A stretch of DNA of 15,211 nt, taken from Flavobacteriales bacterium. Its GTDB lineage: Bacteria; Bacteroidota; Bacteroidia; Flavobacteriales; Flavobacteriaceae. Positions 1-6,693 of the stretch are shown here, piece by piece. The DNA lies in the NCBI GenBank assembly GCA_002747735.1, contig PDQE01000069.1, positions 1-15,211 on the forward strand, in the 5' to 3' direction. The position numbers and the translations under genes were made by a program. The first letter of the stretch is position 1; each line of letters starts with the position of its first letter. The notes under the pieces were generated by a model. The model was not told where the DNA came from. It saw only the letters and a program-made list of their open reading frames with translations, and made no database searches.

Positions 1-278
1 ATGTGCCTTTTTATGCTATATTTCGTTGTAAAAATAAAATATAGCTACGGCTATACTTAATTTTTACGCCTTATCTATCACAAAAATTCATCATTTTATT
101 TTTTGAGTATTTTTAAAGCAGAACTGGTATAACCATTACAATTTATTAGGTACTTCTATTTTACCATTTGGCCGGTTTCAGGCTTAATGAATTTCGGATT
201 AATGTAAATTCTTTAATTATCTTGCCAAAATTTTAATTATTACTAATTCATTAGTGAACGCAAAGCCCAAAATCACTT
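1..278. other. non-coding leader region before the MATE gene
   Basis: I find no convincing gene here. Positions 28-67 form an interrupted palindrome, listed separately. Positions about 183-204 read like a diverged copy of the AACC/GGTT repeat end found elsewhere in the window: TTAAT, GAATTTCGG, ATTAATG compares with TTAACC, TGAATTCGG, TTAATC at 1645-1665. The stretch at about 131-145 (GGTATAACCATTACA) weakly resembles the core of the repeats at 3218 and 4185. No perfect TAnnTTTG promoter motif is seen; TACCATTTG near 161-169 has one base too many. Confidence 0.5.
28..67. repeat. 40-bp interrupted palindrome, possible bidirectional terminator or repeat end
   Basis: GTAAAAAT (28-35) pairs with ATTTTTAC (60-67), and TATAGC (40-45) pairs with GCTATA (50-55) around a TACG loop. 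Two four-base internal segments (36-39 and 56-59) pair only partly. Transcribed either way it would fold into a hairpin with A- or U-rich flanks, as expected of a bidirectional terminator. It could equally be the end of a dispersed non-coding repeat. The gene upstream lies outside the window, so its role cannot be decided here. Confidence 0.5.
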
Positions 279-1565
279 TTGGCCATTCCTGCCCTTTTAG
301 CAGGTATTGCTGAACCACTCTTATCTATTACCGATACAGCTTTTGTAGGCAATATAGCACATCATGCTACCGAGGCTTTGGCGGCTGTAGGCATTGCAGG
401 CTCTTTTCTTTCGGCTCTTATCTGGATTCTGGCTCAGTCCAGATCGGCTATTTCTGCAATTATTGCCCGATATTACGGTGCTAAAAACTTGCAGCACATC
501 AGCAATATGCCGGCTCAGATAATTGCCATAAATGTGGGTTTGAGCTTGGTACTGTATTTAGGAACTGTGTTTTTTATCGAGGGTATTTTTAAGTTGTACA
601 ATGCATCCGGTTTGGTACTGGAATATGCAGTTTCTTATTATAAAATAAGGGCTGTTGGATTGCCGTTTACCTTATTTGTTTTTTCGGTTTTTGGAATTTT
701 CAGAGGCCTGCAAAATACTTTTTGGCCTATGATAATAAGCCTTACCGGTTTGTTGCTCAATGTAGCTCTGGACTATATTCTCATCTACGGCATACCACAT
801 GTAATAACACCACTCCATGTAAATGGTGCCGCTTATGCCAGTCTTATTGCCCAGATGGTAATGGCGGTTATGGCTGTATATCTACTTTATGCTAAAACCG
901 ATATTAAACTGCGGTTTTCACTGCCTTTTCATCATGAAATACGGCATATTCTCTTTTTGAGTGCCAACTTATTTATACGGGCGGTTTCCTTAAATGTGGC
1001 TATTTATTTTGCTAATTCTTACGCTACAGCGTACGGTAATAATTACATAGCTGCCCATACCATTGCTTTTCAAATTTGGTTGTTTTTCTCATTTTTTATT
1101 GATGGTTACGCTAGCGTAGGAAATATAGTCTCAGGACGGCTATTAGGCGAGCGGGATTATAAAAATTTATGGCAGTTGAGTAAGAATTTAAGCCGTTTCG
1201 GAATAGTTATCGCACTAATTTTATTAGTCGTATGTTTTGTTTTTTATTATCCCATTGGCGTATTGTTTACTAAGAACAGAGAGATATTAGAAATTTTTTA
1301 TTCCATTTTTTGGATTGTTTTACTCATGCAACCGTTAAATGCCTTAGCTTTTGTTTTTGACGGCTTGTTTAAAGGTTTAGCCGAAGCAGTTATCCTAAGA
1401 AACACCCTTTTGGTAGCTACATTTTTGGGTTTTGTACCGATACTGTGGCTTTGCGATTATTTTGGACTAAAAATATATGGTATCTGGATAGCCTTTATCA
1501 TCTGGATGTTTTTGCGAACTATTATTTTAGTTTTGGCTTTTAAACGAAAGTATTTGGTAAAATGA
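279..1565 (+). CDS. MATE family multidrug/Na+ efflux transporter (DinF-like)
   Basis: This is a polytopic inner-membrane transporter of the MATE superfamily, DinF branch, which exports organic cations or drugs against Na+ or H+. The 428 residues are almost wholly hydrophobic helices separated by short loops, compatible with 12 membrane spans. The opening AIPALLAGIAEPLLS and TDTAFVGNI, and the FRGLQNTFWP segment near residues 139-148, are characteristic of MATE proteins. The substrate cannot be read from the sequence. The start is problematic. The frame opens at a TTG (279) lying at the leucine of the usual LAIPA motif, so the short N-terminal lead is missing, and TGA closes the frame at 255-257. 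In the next frame GTG at 254 reads NAKPKIT and would join LAIPA exactly if one T of the 277-280 run were absent. A frameshift, or a true TTG start, is therefore likely. The gene converges on lpxB. Confidence 0.85.
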   Translation: MAIPALLAGIAEPLLSITDTAFVGNIAHHATEALAAVGIAGSFLSALIWILAQSRSAISAIIARYYGAKNLQHISNMPAQIIAINVGLSLVLYLGTVFFIEGIFKLYNASGLVLEYAVSYYKIRAVGLPFTLFVFSVFGIFRGLQNTFWPMIISLTGLLLNVALDYILIYGIPHVITPLHVNGAAYASLIAQMVMAVMAVYLLYAKTDIKLRFSLPFHHEIRHILFLSANLFIRAVSLNVAIYFANSYATAYGNNYIAAHTIAFQIWLFFSFFIDGYASVGNIVSGRLLGERDYKNLWQLSKNLSRFGIVIALILLVVCFVFYYPIGVLFTKNREILEIFYSIFWIVLLMQPLNALAFVFDGLFKGLAEAVILRNTLLVATFLGFVPILWLCDYFGLKIYGIWIAFIIWMFLRTIILVLAFKRKYLVK

Positions 1566-1643
1566 AATTTATTTCTGGGATTAATATTATTTCCTAAAAA
1601 ACGGCTCAAATAAGTTCGTTGAATTTAGGGCTCCAAATGAATA

Positions 1644-1664
1644 ATTAACCTGAATTCGGTTAAT
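1644..1664. repeat. AACC/GGTT palindrome between the converging MATE and lpxB genes
   Basis: A perfect 7-bp inverted repeat, ATTAACC and GGTTAAT, encloses TGAATTC. It overlaps the stop codon of lpxB (TAA on the minus strand at 1662-1660) and lies in the 94-bp convergent gap after the MATE gene. The same unit in the other orientation occurs at 12142-12162 with one base changed in the loop (GAACTCA against GAATTCA). It may act as a bidirectional transcription end, though T-runs are weak, or it may simply be a repeat end. Confidence 0.6.
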
Positions 1665-2778
1665 CTTTTGCTAAACTCTTATAAATCAACTTCGCAGTTT
1701 TCTCACTTGCTCCTTTACCGCCTAATTTTTTTTCCAATTCAAAGTAATCCAAGAATAATTGTTCTCTATGCTTAGGGTGTAATATTTTGTCTAATTCTTC
1801 TGCCAATCGTTTTTCATTAAAATCTGATTGAATGAGTTCTGTAACGGCTTCTTTATCCAAAACCAAATTTACCAGTGAGATATATTTTATTTTAACCAAC
1901 TGCTTGCCAATGTGATAAGAGATTGCACTCCCTTTGTAACAAACTACCTCCGGTACTTTAAAAAGTGCTGTTTCCAAAGTGGCCGTACCGGAAGTAACCA
2001 ATGCCGCATAAGACACAGAAAGTAAATCATAGGTTTTGTCAGAGATAAAAGCTATTTCGCTGTTTTTAATAAAAGGTTCGTAAAAAGATTTCTCCTGGCT
2101 GGGAGCACCGGCTATAACAAATTGATAATCAGGATATTTTGGTGTTATTTTTAGCATTACTGCCAGCATTTTGTTAATTTCCTGTTTTCTGCTGCCGGGT
2201 AACAGAGCTATTATGGGCTTGTCATTCAGGGCATAAGTTTTTCTAAAGTCCTCTTCGTTGATATGTGTACGATTCGCTAATGAATCCAATAGTGGATGCC
2301 CTACAAAATATACCGGAAATAGGTGTTTATTTTCATAAAAGTCTTTTTCAAAAGGAAGAATAACATACATATTATCTATGTCACGTTTTATTTTTTTAAT
2401 TCGGTTTTCTTTCCACGCCCATAATTGTGGAGAAATGTAGTAATGAACCGGAATACCCTGCTCCTTGGCAAAACGGGCAATTCTGAGATTAAACCCGGGG
2501 TAATCTATCAGTATCAGAGCATCGGGCTGATAAGCAGAGATATCATCTTTGCAAAATCTAATATTTTTTAAAATGGTTCCTAAATTGGCCACTACCTCCA
2601 CAAAACCCATAAACGCCAAATCTCTATAATGTTTTACCAATTCTCCGCCGGCTTTTGCCATAAGATCTCCACCCCAACATTTAAATTGGGCATTGGCATC
2701 AAGTTTTTTCAATGCTTTTATTAGATTGGATCCATGTAAGTCGCCGCTAGCCTCTCCGGCAATAATATAATACTTCAA
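1660..2778 (-). CDS. lpxB: lipid-A-disaccharide synthase LpxB
   Basis: LpxB is a peripheral inner-membrane glycosyltransferase (family GT19). It joins UDP-2,3-diacylglucosamine to lipid X to form the disaccharide of lipid A. The 372 residues carry the expected marks: GEASGDLHGS at 8-17, PGFNLRIA at 94-101, YISPQLWAWKENRIKKI at 114-130, FVGHPLLD at 158-165, LLPGSRKQEI at 192-201 in the nucleotide-binding half, SGTATLET at 263-270 and YKGSAISY at 281-288. The start is TTG at 2778. It gives MKYYIIAGEASGD, the usual N-terminus of flavobacterial LpxB, and an in-frame TAA lies six bases upstream (2784-2782), leaving no ATG. The gene begins 12 bp after the stop of the small membrane protein gene, which suggests cotranscription and perhaps translational coupling. 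Its stop lies inside an intergenic palindrome. Confidence 0.95.
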   Translation of the reverse strand: MKYYIIAGEASGDLHGSNLIKALKKLDANAQFKCWGGDLMAKAGGELVKHYRDLAFMGFVEVVANLGTILKNIRFCKDDISAYQPDALILIDYPGFNLRIARFAKEQGIPVHYYISPQLWAWKENRIKKIKRDIDNMYVILPFEKDFYENKHLFPVYFVGHPLLDSLANRTHINEEDFRKTYALNDKPIIALLPGSRKQEINKMLAVMLKITPKYPDYQFVIAGAPSQEKSFYEPFIKNSEIAFISDKTYDLLSVSYAALVTSGTATLETALFKVPEVVCYKGSAISYHIGKQLVKIKYISLVNLVLDKEAVTELIQSDFNEKRLAEELDKILHPKHREQLFLDYFELEKKLGGKGASEKTAKLIYKSLAKD

Positions 2779-2790
2779 AATTTAGACATT

Positions 2791-3069
2791 TTAAATAAAT
2801 TGTGCAACTAAAACAAACAAGGCTACTAAAATGGTTGCCAACAAGACCCCTCTTGCCCGGTAATCTTGTCTTTTTTTTATAAAAACAAAGAATACAAAGA
2901 GATTTGGAATAGCCGCTAATCCCAATACCTGTCCCAGTAGGCTCTCGTCCTTTATCACTTTAACGGCTTGTGAGAAAGTTCCTTGCAGAACAAATTCCAC
3001 ATAGAGGTAAAACCCTGCTGCTGTGGCAAATAAACCCACCAAAAATCCGATAAGTATTTGTTTTTTCAT
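2791..3069 (-). CDS. small membrane protein between surE and lpxB, function unknown
   Basis: I do not recognise a named family. The 92 residues form about three hydrophobic segments (roughly 5-24, 46-65 and 74-91). A short loop lies between the first two, and a basic stretch, KKRQDYRARG, lies between the second and third and is probably cytoplasmic. The gene starts at ATG (3069) and ends 12 bp before the lpxB start, so it is most likely cotranscribed with lpxB. Placement between surE and lpxB recalls other flavobacterial genomes (from memory, unchecked) and would suggest an envelope-related role, but nothing in the sequence gives a function. It is separated from surE by a 285-bp gap filled with repeat sequence. 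Confidence 0.85.
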   Translation of the reverse strand: MKKQILIGFLVGLFATAAGFYLYVEFVLQGTFSQAVKVIKDESLLGQVLGLAAIPNLFVFFVFIKKRQDYRARGVLLATILVALFVLVAQFI

Positions 3070-3087
3070 CTATTTAAATTTTTTCAA

Positions 3088-3290
3088 GAACCTGTGGTTC
3101 AATTATTTAATTATTTTTATGGGTAATGGCCTTTGTTTGTCAAATGCCCATTATGGGCTTTCATACATTTAAATTTTAGTAATTAATTGATAATAAGAAA
3201 TTATAAAATTAAGAACGTATATAACCACTACGTTCCCGCATTAAAAATTTTAAACATTACCTTTTGCAAAAAAGTGCTGAAAAATTTTTT
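3088..3290. repeat. composite intergenic repeat, copy A (between surE and the small membrane protein gene)
   Basis: The 285-bp gap holds three parts. GAACC TGT GGTTC (3088-3100) is a small palindrome. Positions 3121-3162 form a module sharing 29 of 42 ungapped positions with 4253-4294. Positions about 3169-3290 form an AT-rich module whose core 3218-3257 matches 4185-4224 (32/40) and 10441-10480 (31/40). Inside the module GAACGT (3213-3218) pairs with ACGTTC (3230-3235). A 64-codon plus-strand reading frame through it (3187-3381) has repeat composition and is not a credible gene. Confidence 0.75.
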
Positions 3291-3354
3291 AATGCTTGCT
3301 TTTAACTTAGTTTTTCTTCTGAATTATCTTACATCCCCAATATCTGATACTACA

Positions 3355-4131
3355 TTAGTTAGAAAAATTCCAATTATTTAATTCGCCCAAAAACCTGTAA
3401 GCTGTCATATCAAACATCACCGGTACCACAGAGATATAACCATTTTCCAGTGCCCAAAGGTCAGTGTCTTTTCCATGGTCTAAATTTACCATTTCTCCGG
3501 TAAGCCAATAATAGTCTTCTCCCTGCGGGCTTACTCTTTTGTCAAAAACCTCTTTCCAGTTGCCCCTAGCCTGACGGCTTACTTTAACGCCTTTGATGGC
3601 TGTTTTGGCCAATTTTGGGATATTTACATTGAGTACTACGCCTTCGGGTAAACCGTTTTTTAAAACTTGTTCGGCTAAATTTTTCACATAAGGTTTTGCA
3701 GGGGTAAAATCTGCATCCCAACTATAATCCAACAGTGAAAATCCAATAGCCGGAATACTTTCTATTCCCGCTTCTACCGCAGCACTCATGGTACCACTGT
3801 AAATCACGTTTATAGAGGAATTGGCTCCGTGGTTAATACCGGACACACATAAATCGGGTTTTCTTTTTAGGATTTGATGAACCGCCATTTTTATACAATC
3901 TGCCGGCGTACCAGAACAACTGTATTCTTTCTGAGGCCCGTTATCTACTTTAGTGGGGTTACACGTAAGGGTAGTGTTTACCGTAATGGCATGCCCCATA
4001 CCGCTTCTGGGATTATCAGGTGCTACCACCACTACATCTCCCAAGGTATTCATTATCTCTATTAAAATTCTAATTCCCGGTGCGGTAATCCCGTCATCAT
4101 TACAAACTAAAATGAGAGGCCTTTTTTTCAT
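3355..4131 (-). CDS. surE: 5'/3'-nucleotidase SurE
   Basis: SurE is a divalent-metal-dependent nucleoside monophosphate phosphatase, in some bacteria also an exopolyphosphatase, linked to stationary-phase survival. The 258 residues carry the full family signature. CNDDGITAPGI is at 10-20, with metal ligands D12 and D13. APDNPRSGMGH is at 37-47, with S43 as the third ligand. SGTPADCI is at 73-80, and GINHGAN at 98-104 includes metal-binding N100. The length is normal. The start is ATG at 4131, preceded on its own strand by an A/T-rich leader without a Shine-Dalgarno site, as usual in Bacteroidota. It reads in the same direction as the small membrane protein gene and lpxB, but 285 bp of repeat-derived DNA separates it from them. 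It diverges from the prc gene. Confidence 0.96.
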   Translation of the reverse strand: MKKRPLILVCNDDGITAPGIRILIEIMNTLGDVVVVAPDNPRSGMGHAITVNTTLTCNPTKVDNGPQKEYSCSGTPADCIKMAVHQILKRKPDLCVSGINHGANSSINVIYSGTMSAAVEAGIESIPAIGFSLLDYSWDADFTPAKPYVKNLAEQVLKNGLPEGVVLNVNIPKLAKTAIKGVKVSRQARGNWKEVFDKRVSPQGEDYYWLTGEMVNLDHGKDTDLWALENGYISVVPVMFDMTAYRFLGELNNWNFSN

Positions 4132-4133
4132 AA

Positions 4134-4294
4134 GTTTAACTTAGTTAATTAATTGACAATAAATTAGTTAAAAAATACAGAAAATATATAACTATTACAT
4201 TCTCGCATTAAAGATTTTATCAATCATATCCAAATCAATTATTTATATCGGTTGGTATTAGCCAATGTCTACCAAATACTCATTATGCTTTTTC
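4134..4294. repeat. composite intergenic repeat, copy B (upstream of surE)
   Basis: This copy starts three bases before the surE start codon. The AT-rich module comes first (4134-4225; core 4185-4224 with CTCGCATTAAA). The GGTATTAGCC module follows (4253-4294). In copy A the order of the two modules is reversed. The shared segment TTTAA, TTAGT, AATTAATTGA, AATAA at 4135-4162 also aligns with 3169-3194. The surE 5' untranslated leader therefore consists largely of repeat sequence if the promoter lies near 4320. Confidence 0.75.
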
Positions 4295-4309
4295 GTAAAA
4301 TTTATTTAC

Positions 4310-4328
4310 TGTACAATGTACAAAAATA
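4310..4328 (-). promoter_or_regulatory. possible operator and -7 element for surE
   Basis: TGTACA A TGTACA (4310-4322) is a symmetric site made of two self-complementary hexamers. It overlaps CAAAAATA (4321-4328), which on the minus strand reads TATTTTTG and fits the Bacteroidota -7 consensus TAnnTTTG. No matching -33 TTG is found at the usual spacing (the nearest is too far), and surE would have a leader of about 180 nt. The overlap is suggestive of a repressor site but unproven. The remaining gap to 4492 shows no further motif that I can support. Confidence 0.25.
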
Positions 4329-4492
4329 AGGTTTTTTGCGTTAGTAAATAAAGTCTTTTACCCAAGGTTTCCTCAATTCATTGGTTGGTTTAAAATTGCT
4401 AAATGCCTGTTAAATCATTAAAAAAATTGTTAAAACCTTTACCGTTTAAATAATTGGCATTATTTTAGTGTAATCATTGGGCAACCAAAGAC

Positions 4493-6625
4493 ATGAAAAA
4501 AATTATTAAATTTATGAAATCCAACTACAAAATTATATTGCTGGTATTCATACTGGCCGGAATATTAGTGAGTTTTAACATAAAACAAAAATCAGATCCG
4601 GAAAAAGATAAAATTCTCCTTAGGCTATTAAAATATGCGTTAATGCAAGGCCATTATCAACCTCAGGAAATTAACGATGATTTTTCGGAGCGGGTTTTTA
4701 CCGGATTTATTGACAATTTAGATCCACTAAAGCGTTTTTTTACACAAGAGGATATTAAAGCCTTATCTATTTATAAAGACAAAATTGACGATCAATTAAA
4801 AGATGAAAATTTAGATTTTTTTAATGCCGTATTTTCTAAATATCAACAAAGAGTAAATGAAGCCCGAGGTTTTTATAAAGAAATCTTAAAACATCCGTTT
4901 GATTTTGACAAAGACGAAACCTACAATGTAGAATACGATAAACAAGAATACCCCAAAAGTGAAATAGACCTCATTGTAAATTGGCGTAAACAACTAAAAT
5001 TAAGTACCTTAAATAGATTATATGTAAAAATAGAAGACGAAGAAACTAAACAAAAAGACAGTGCCGGCTATACGCCAAATTCTTTTGCTGAACTGGAAGA
5101 GGAAGCCCGTAAAAATACGGAAAAGAGTATGGAGGAATTCTTTGATTCAAAAGACAGGTTAAATCACGATGATATTTTTTCACTTTACCTGAACAGTATT
5201 TCTACAGAATTTGACCCTCATACCAGCTATTTTGCTCCGCAAATTAAAAAACGTTTTGACGTGGATATGGCCGGAAAAATAGAAGGTATAGGTGCCAGAT
5301 TACAACAAAGAGGTGACTATACCAAGGTAGATGAACTTATCTCCGGTGGCCCGGCCTGGCGAGATGGCAACTTAGAAGTAGGAGATATTATTTTAAAAGT
5401 AGCTCAGGCAGAAGGCGAAGCATTGGACATCGTAGGTATGCGTTTAGATGATGCCATTGAATACATAAAAGGTGAAAAAGGAACTCTGGTAAAACTTACT
5501 GTAAAAAAACTTGATGGTACCATTAAAGTTATTCCCATAGTAAGAGATTTGGTGCTGATAGAGGAAACTTTTGCAAAAACCAGTTTGGTAAAAAAGGACG
5601 GCAAAAAGTTTGCGGTGATAAACCTGCCTAAATTCTATATAGATTTTAGTGAGCGAAACTTCCGAAATTCTGCCACTGATATGGCTCTGGAAATAGACCG
5701 TTTAAATAAGGAAAACGTAGATGGATTAGTTCTAGACTTACGTAACAATGGCGGCGGGTCATTGGAGACGGCTATAGATATAGCCGGACTTTTTATAGAA
5801 GAAGGCCCTGTAGTACAAGTAAAAAACAAGAACGGAAAACCACAGGTAAGATCTGATAAAGACCCAAGAATACAATGGAATAAACCCTTGGTAGTTTTAG
5901 TGAATGAGTTATCAGCTTCGGCATCTGAAATTTTTGCGGCAGCCATGCAGGATTATAACAGGGCAGTAATAATAGGTAGCAAACAAACATTCGGAAAAGG
6001 TACTGTTCAAAATTTACTATCCTTAAATAATTATGTAAAATACGACCCCGACTTGGGAGCCCTAAAAATGACCATTCAGAAATTCTATAGAATTAACGGA
6101 GGCTCCACCCAGTTAAATGGCGTAACACCAGATGTTATTGTACCAAATAAATTTTCTTATTTAGACATTGGCGAAAAAGATGAAGTCAATCCACTTTCGT
6201 GGGATAAAATATCAAGTGCCTCTTACAAGAAATGGAACGGTTATAAGAATTTTAATCAAGTGGTAGAAAACAGTATCAATCGTGTAAATGGTAATGAAGC
6301 CTTTAAAGTAATAGATGAAAACGCCAAATGGCTTAAAAAAGGCCAAGATAACGATAAAGTACCGTTGAATTTTGAAAAATATAAAGAAGATTTACTCAAA
6401 AGAGAGCAAGAAGGCAAGAGATTTGACTCCTTGTTTAATTTTAACAACCATCTTACATTTACTTCGCCACAATACGAAAAACCTTTAATAGCTCAGGATA
6501 GTATATTGGCAAAAAAGCGTGAAGTGTGGCATAAAAATCTGAGCAAAGATATTTATGTAGAAGAAGCCCTGAATGTATTGGTAGAACTGGAAGTTAAAAA
6601 ATACGAGCCACTGGTTAAGAATTAA
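4493..6625 (+). CDS. prc: carboxy-terminal processing (tail-specific) protease, S41 family, Prc-like
   Basis: This is a periplasmic Ser/Lys protease of family S41A that cleaves substrates from exposed hydrophobic C-termini; in proteobacteria Prc/Tsp acts on lipoproteins and murein hydrolases. The 710 residues have the Prc layout. A short basic start and a membrane-spanning signal or anchor lie at 12-28. A helical N-terminal domain runs to about 230. The PDZ domain is at about 250-345, with GIGARL at 265-270 and LEVGDIIL at 294-301. The S41 core follows, with LDLRNNGGGS at 414-423, NELSASASE at 471-479 and TFGKGTVQ at 499-506, then a C-terminal DUF3340-like domain. Aligned to E. coli Tsp, the catalytic pair is S476 and K502. 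There is one extra residue between D487 and K502 compared with E. coli. It is divergent from surE and closed by an intrinsic terminator, so probably monocistronic. Confidence 0.94.
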   Translation: MKKIIKFMKSNYKIILLVFILAGILVSFNIKQKSDPEKDKILLRLLKYALMQGHYQPQEINDDFSERVFTGFIDNLDPLKRFFTQEDIKALSIYKDKIDDQLKDENLDFFNAVFSKYQQRVNEARGFYKEILKHPFDFDKDETYNVEYDKQEYPKSEIDLIVNWRKQLKLSTLNRLYVKIEDEETKQKDSAGYTPNSFAELEEEARKNTEKSMEEFFDSKDRLNHDDIFSLYLNSISTEFDPHTSYFAPQIKKRFDVDMAGKIEGIGARLQQRGDYTKVDELISGGPAWRDGNLEVGDIILKVAQAEGEALDIVGMRLDDAIEYIKGEKGTLVKLTVKKLDGTIKVIPIVRDLVLIEETFAKTSLVKKDGKKFAVINLPKFYIDFSERNFRNSATDMALEIDRLNKENVDGLVLDLRNNGGGSLETAIDIAGLFIEEGPVVQVKNKNGKPQVRSDKDPRIQWNKPLVVLVNELSASASEIFAAAMQDYNRAVIIGSKQTFGKGTVQNLLSLNNYVKYDPDLGALKMTIQKFYRINGGSTQLNGVTPDVIVPNKFSYLDIGEKDEVNPLSWDKISSASYKKWNGYKNFNQVVENSINRVNGNEAFKVIDENAKWLKKGQDNDKVPLNFEKYKEDLLKREQEGKRFDSLFNFNNHLTFTSPQYEKPLIAQDSILAKKREVWHKNLSKDIYVEEALNVLVELEVKKYEPLVKN

Positions 6626-6646
6626 TTATGGAAAAGAAACTGTATT

Positions 6647-6682
6647 ACCCCAATGCATTATGTATTGGGGTTTTTTATTTTT
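6647..6682 (+). terminator. rho-independent terminator of the prc gene
   Basis: ACCCCAAT (6647-6654) pairs with ATTGGGGT (6664-6671) around a 9-nt loop, followed by a T-rich tail to 6682. It lies 21 bp after the prc stop and only 11 bp before tilS. The next gene must therefore be transcribed from a promoter in or upstream of this short gap, or by read-through; no TAnnTTTG is visible in it. Confidence 0.88.
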
Positions 6683-6693
6683 ATTAACTCAAT

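Noticed and set aside
3187..3381. 64-codon plus-strand frame between the small membrane protein gene and surE
   Set aside because: It starts at a non-ATG codon, runs through repeat copy A into the 3' end of surE, and has no protein-like organisation.
3874..4144. Plus-strand frames inside surE
   Set aside because: Both are antisense to the conserved SurE active-site region.
4427..4458. Promoter for prc: TTG (4427-4429) with TAATTGGC (4451-4458)
   Set aside because: The -7 match to TAnnTTTG is poor and the 21-nt spacer is slightly long, so it does not rise above chance in this AT-rich gap.
5404..5990. Minus-strand frames opposite the prc gene
   Set aside because: They lie antisense to strongly conserved S41 and PDZ coding sequence and show no family features.
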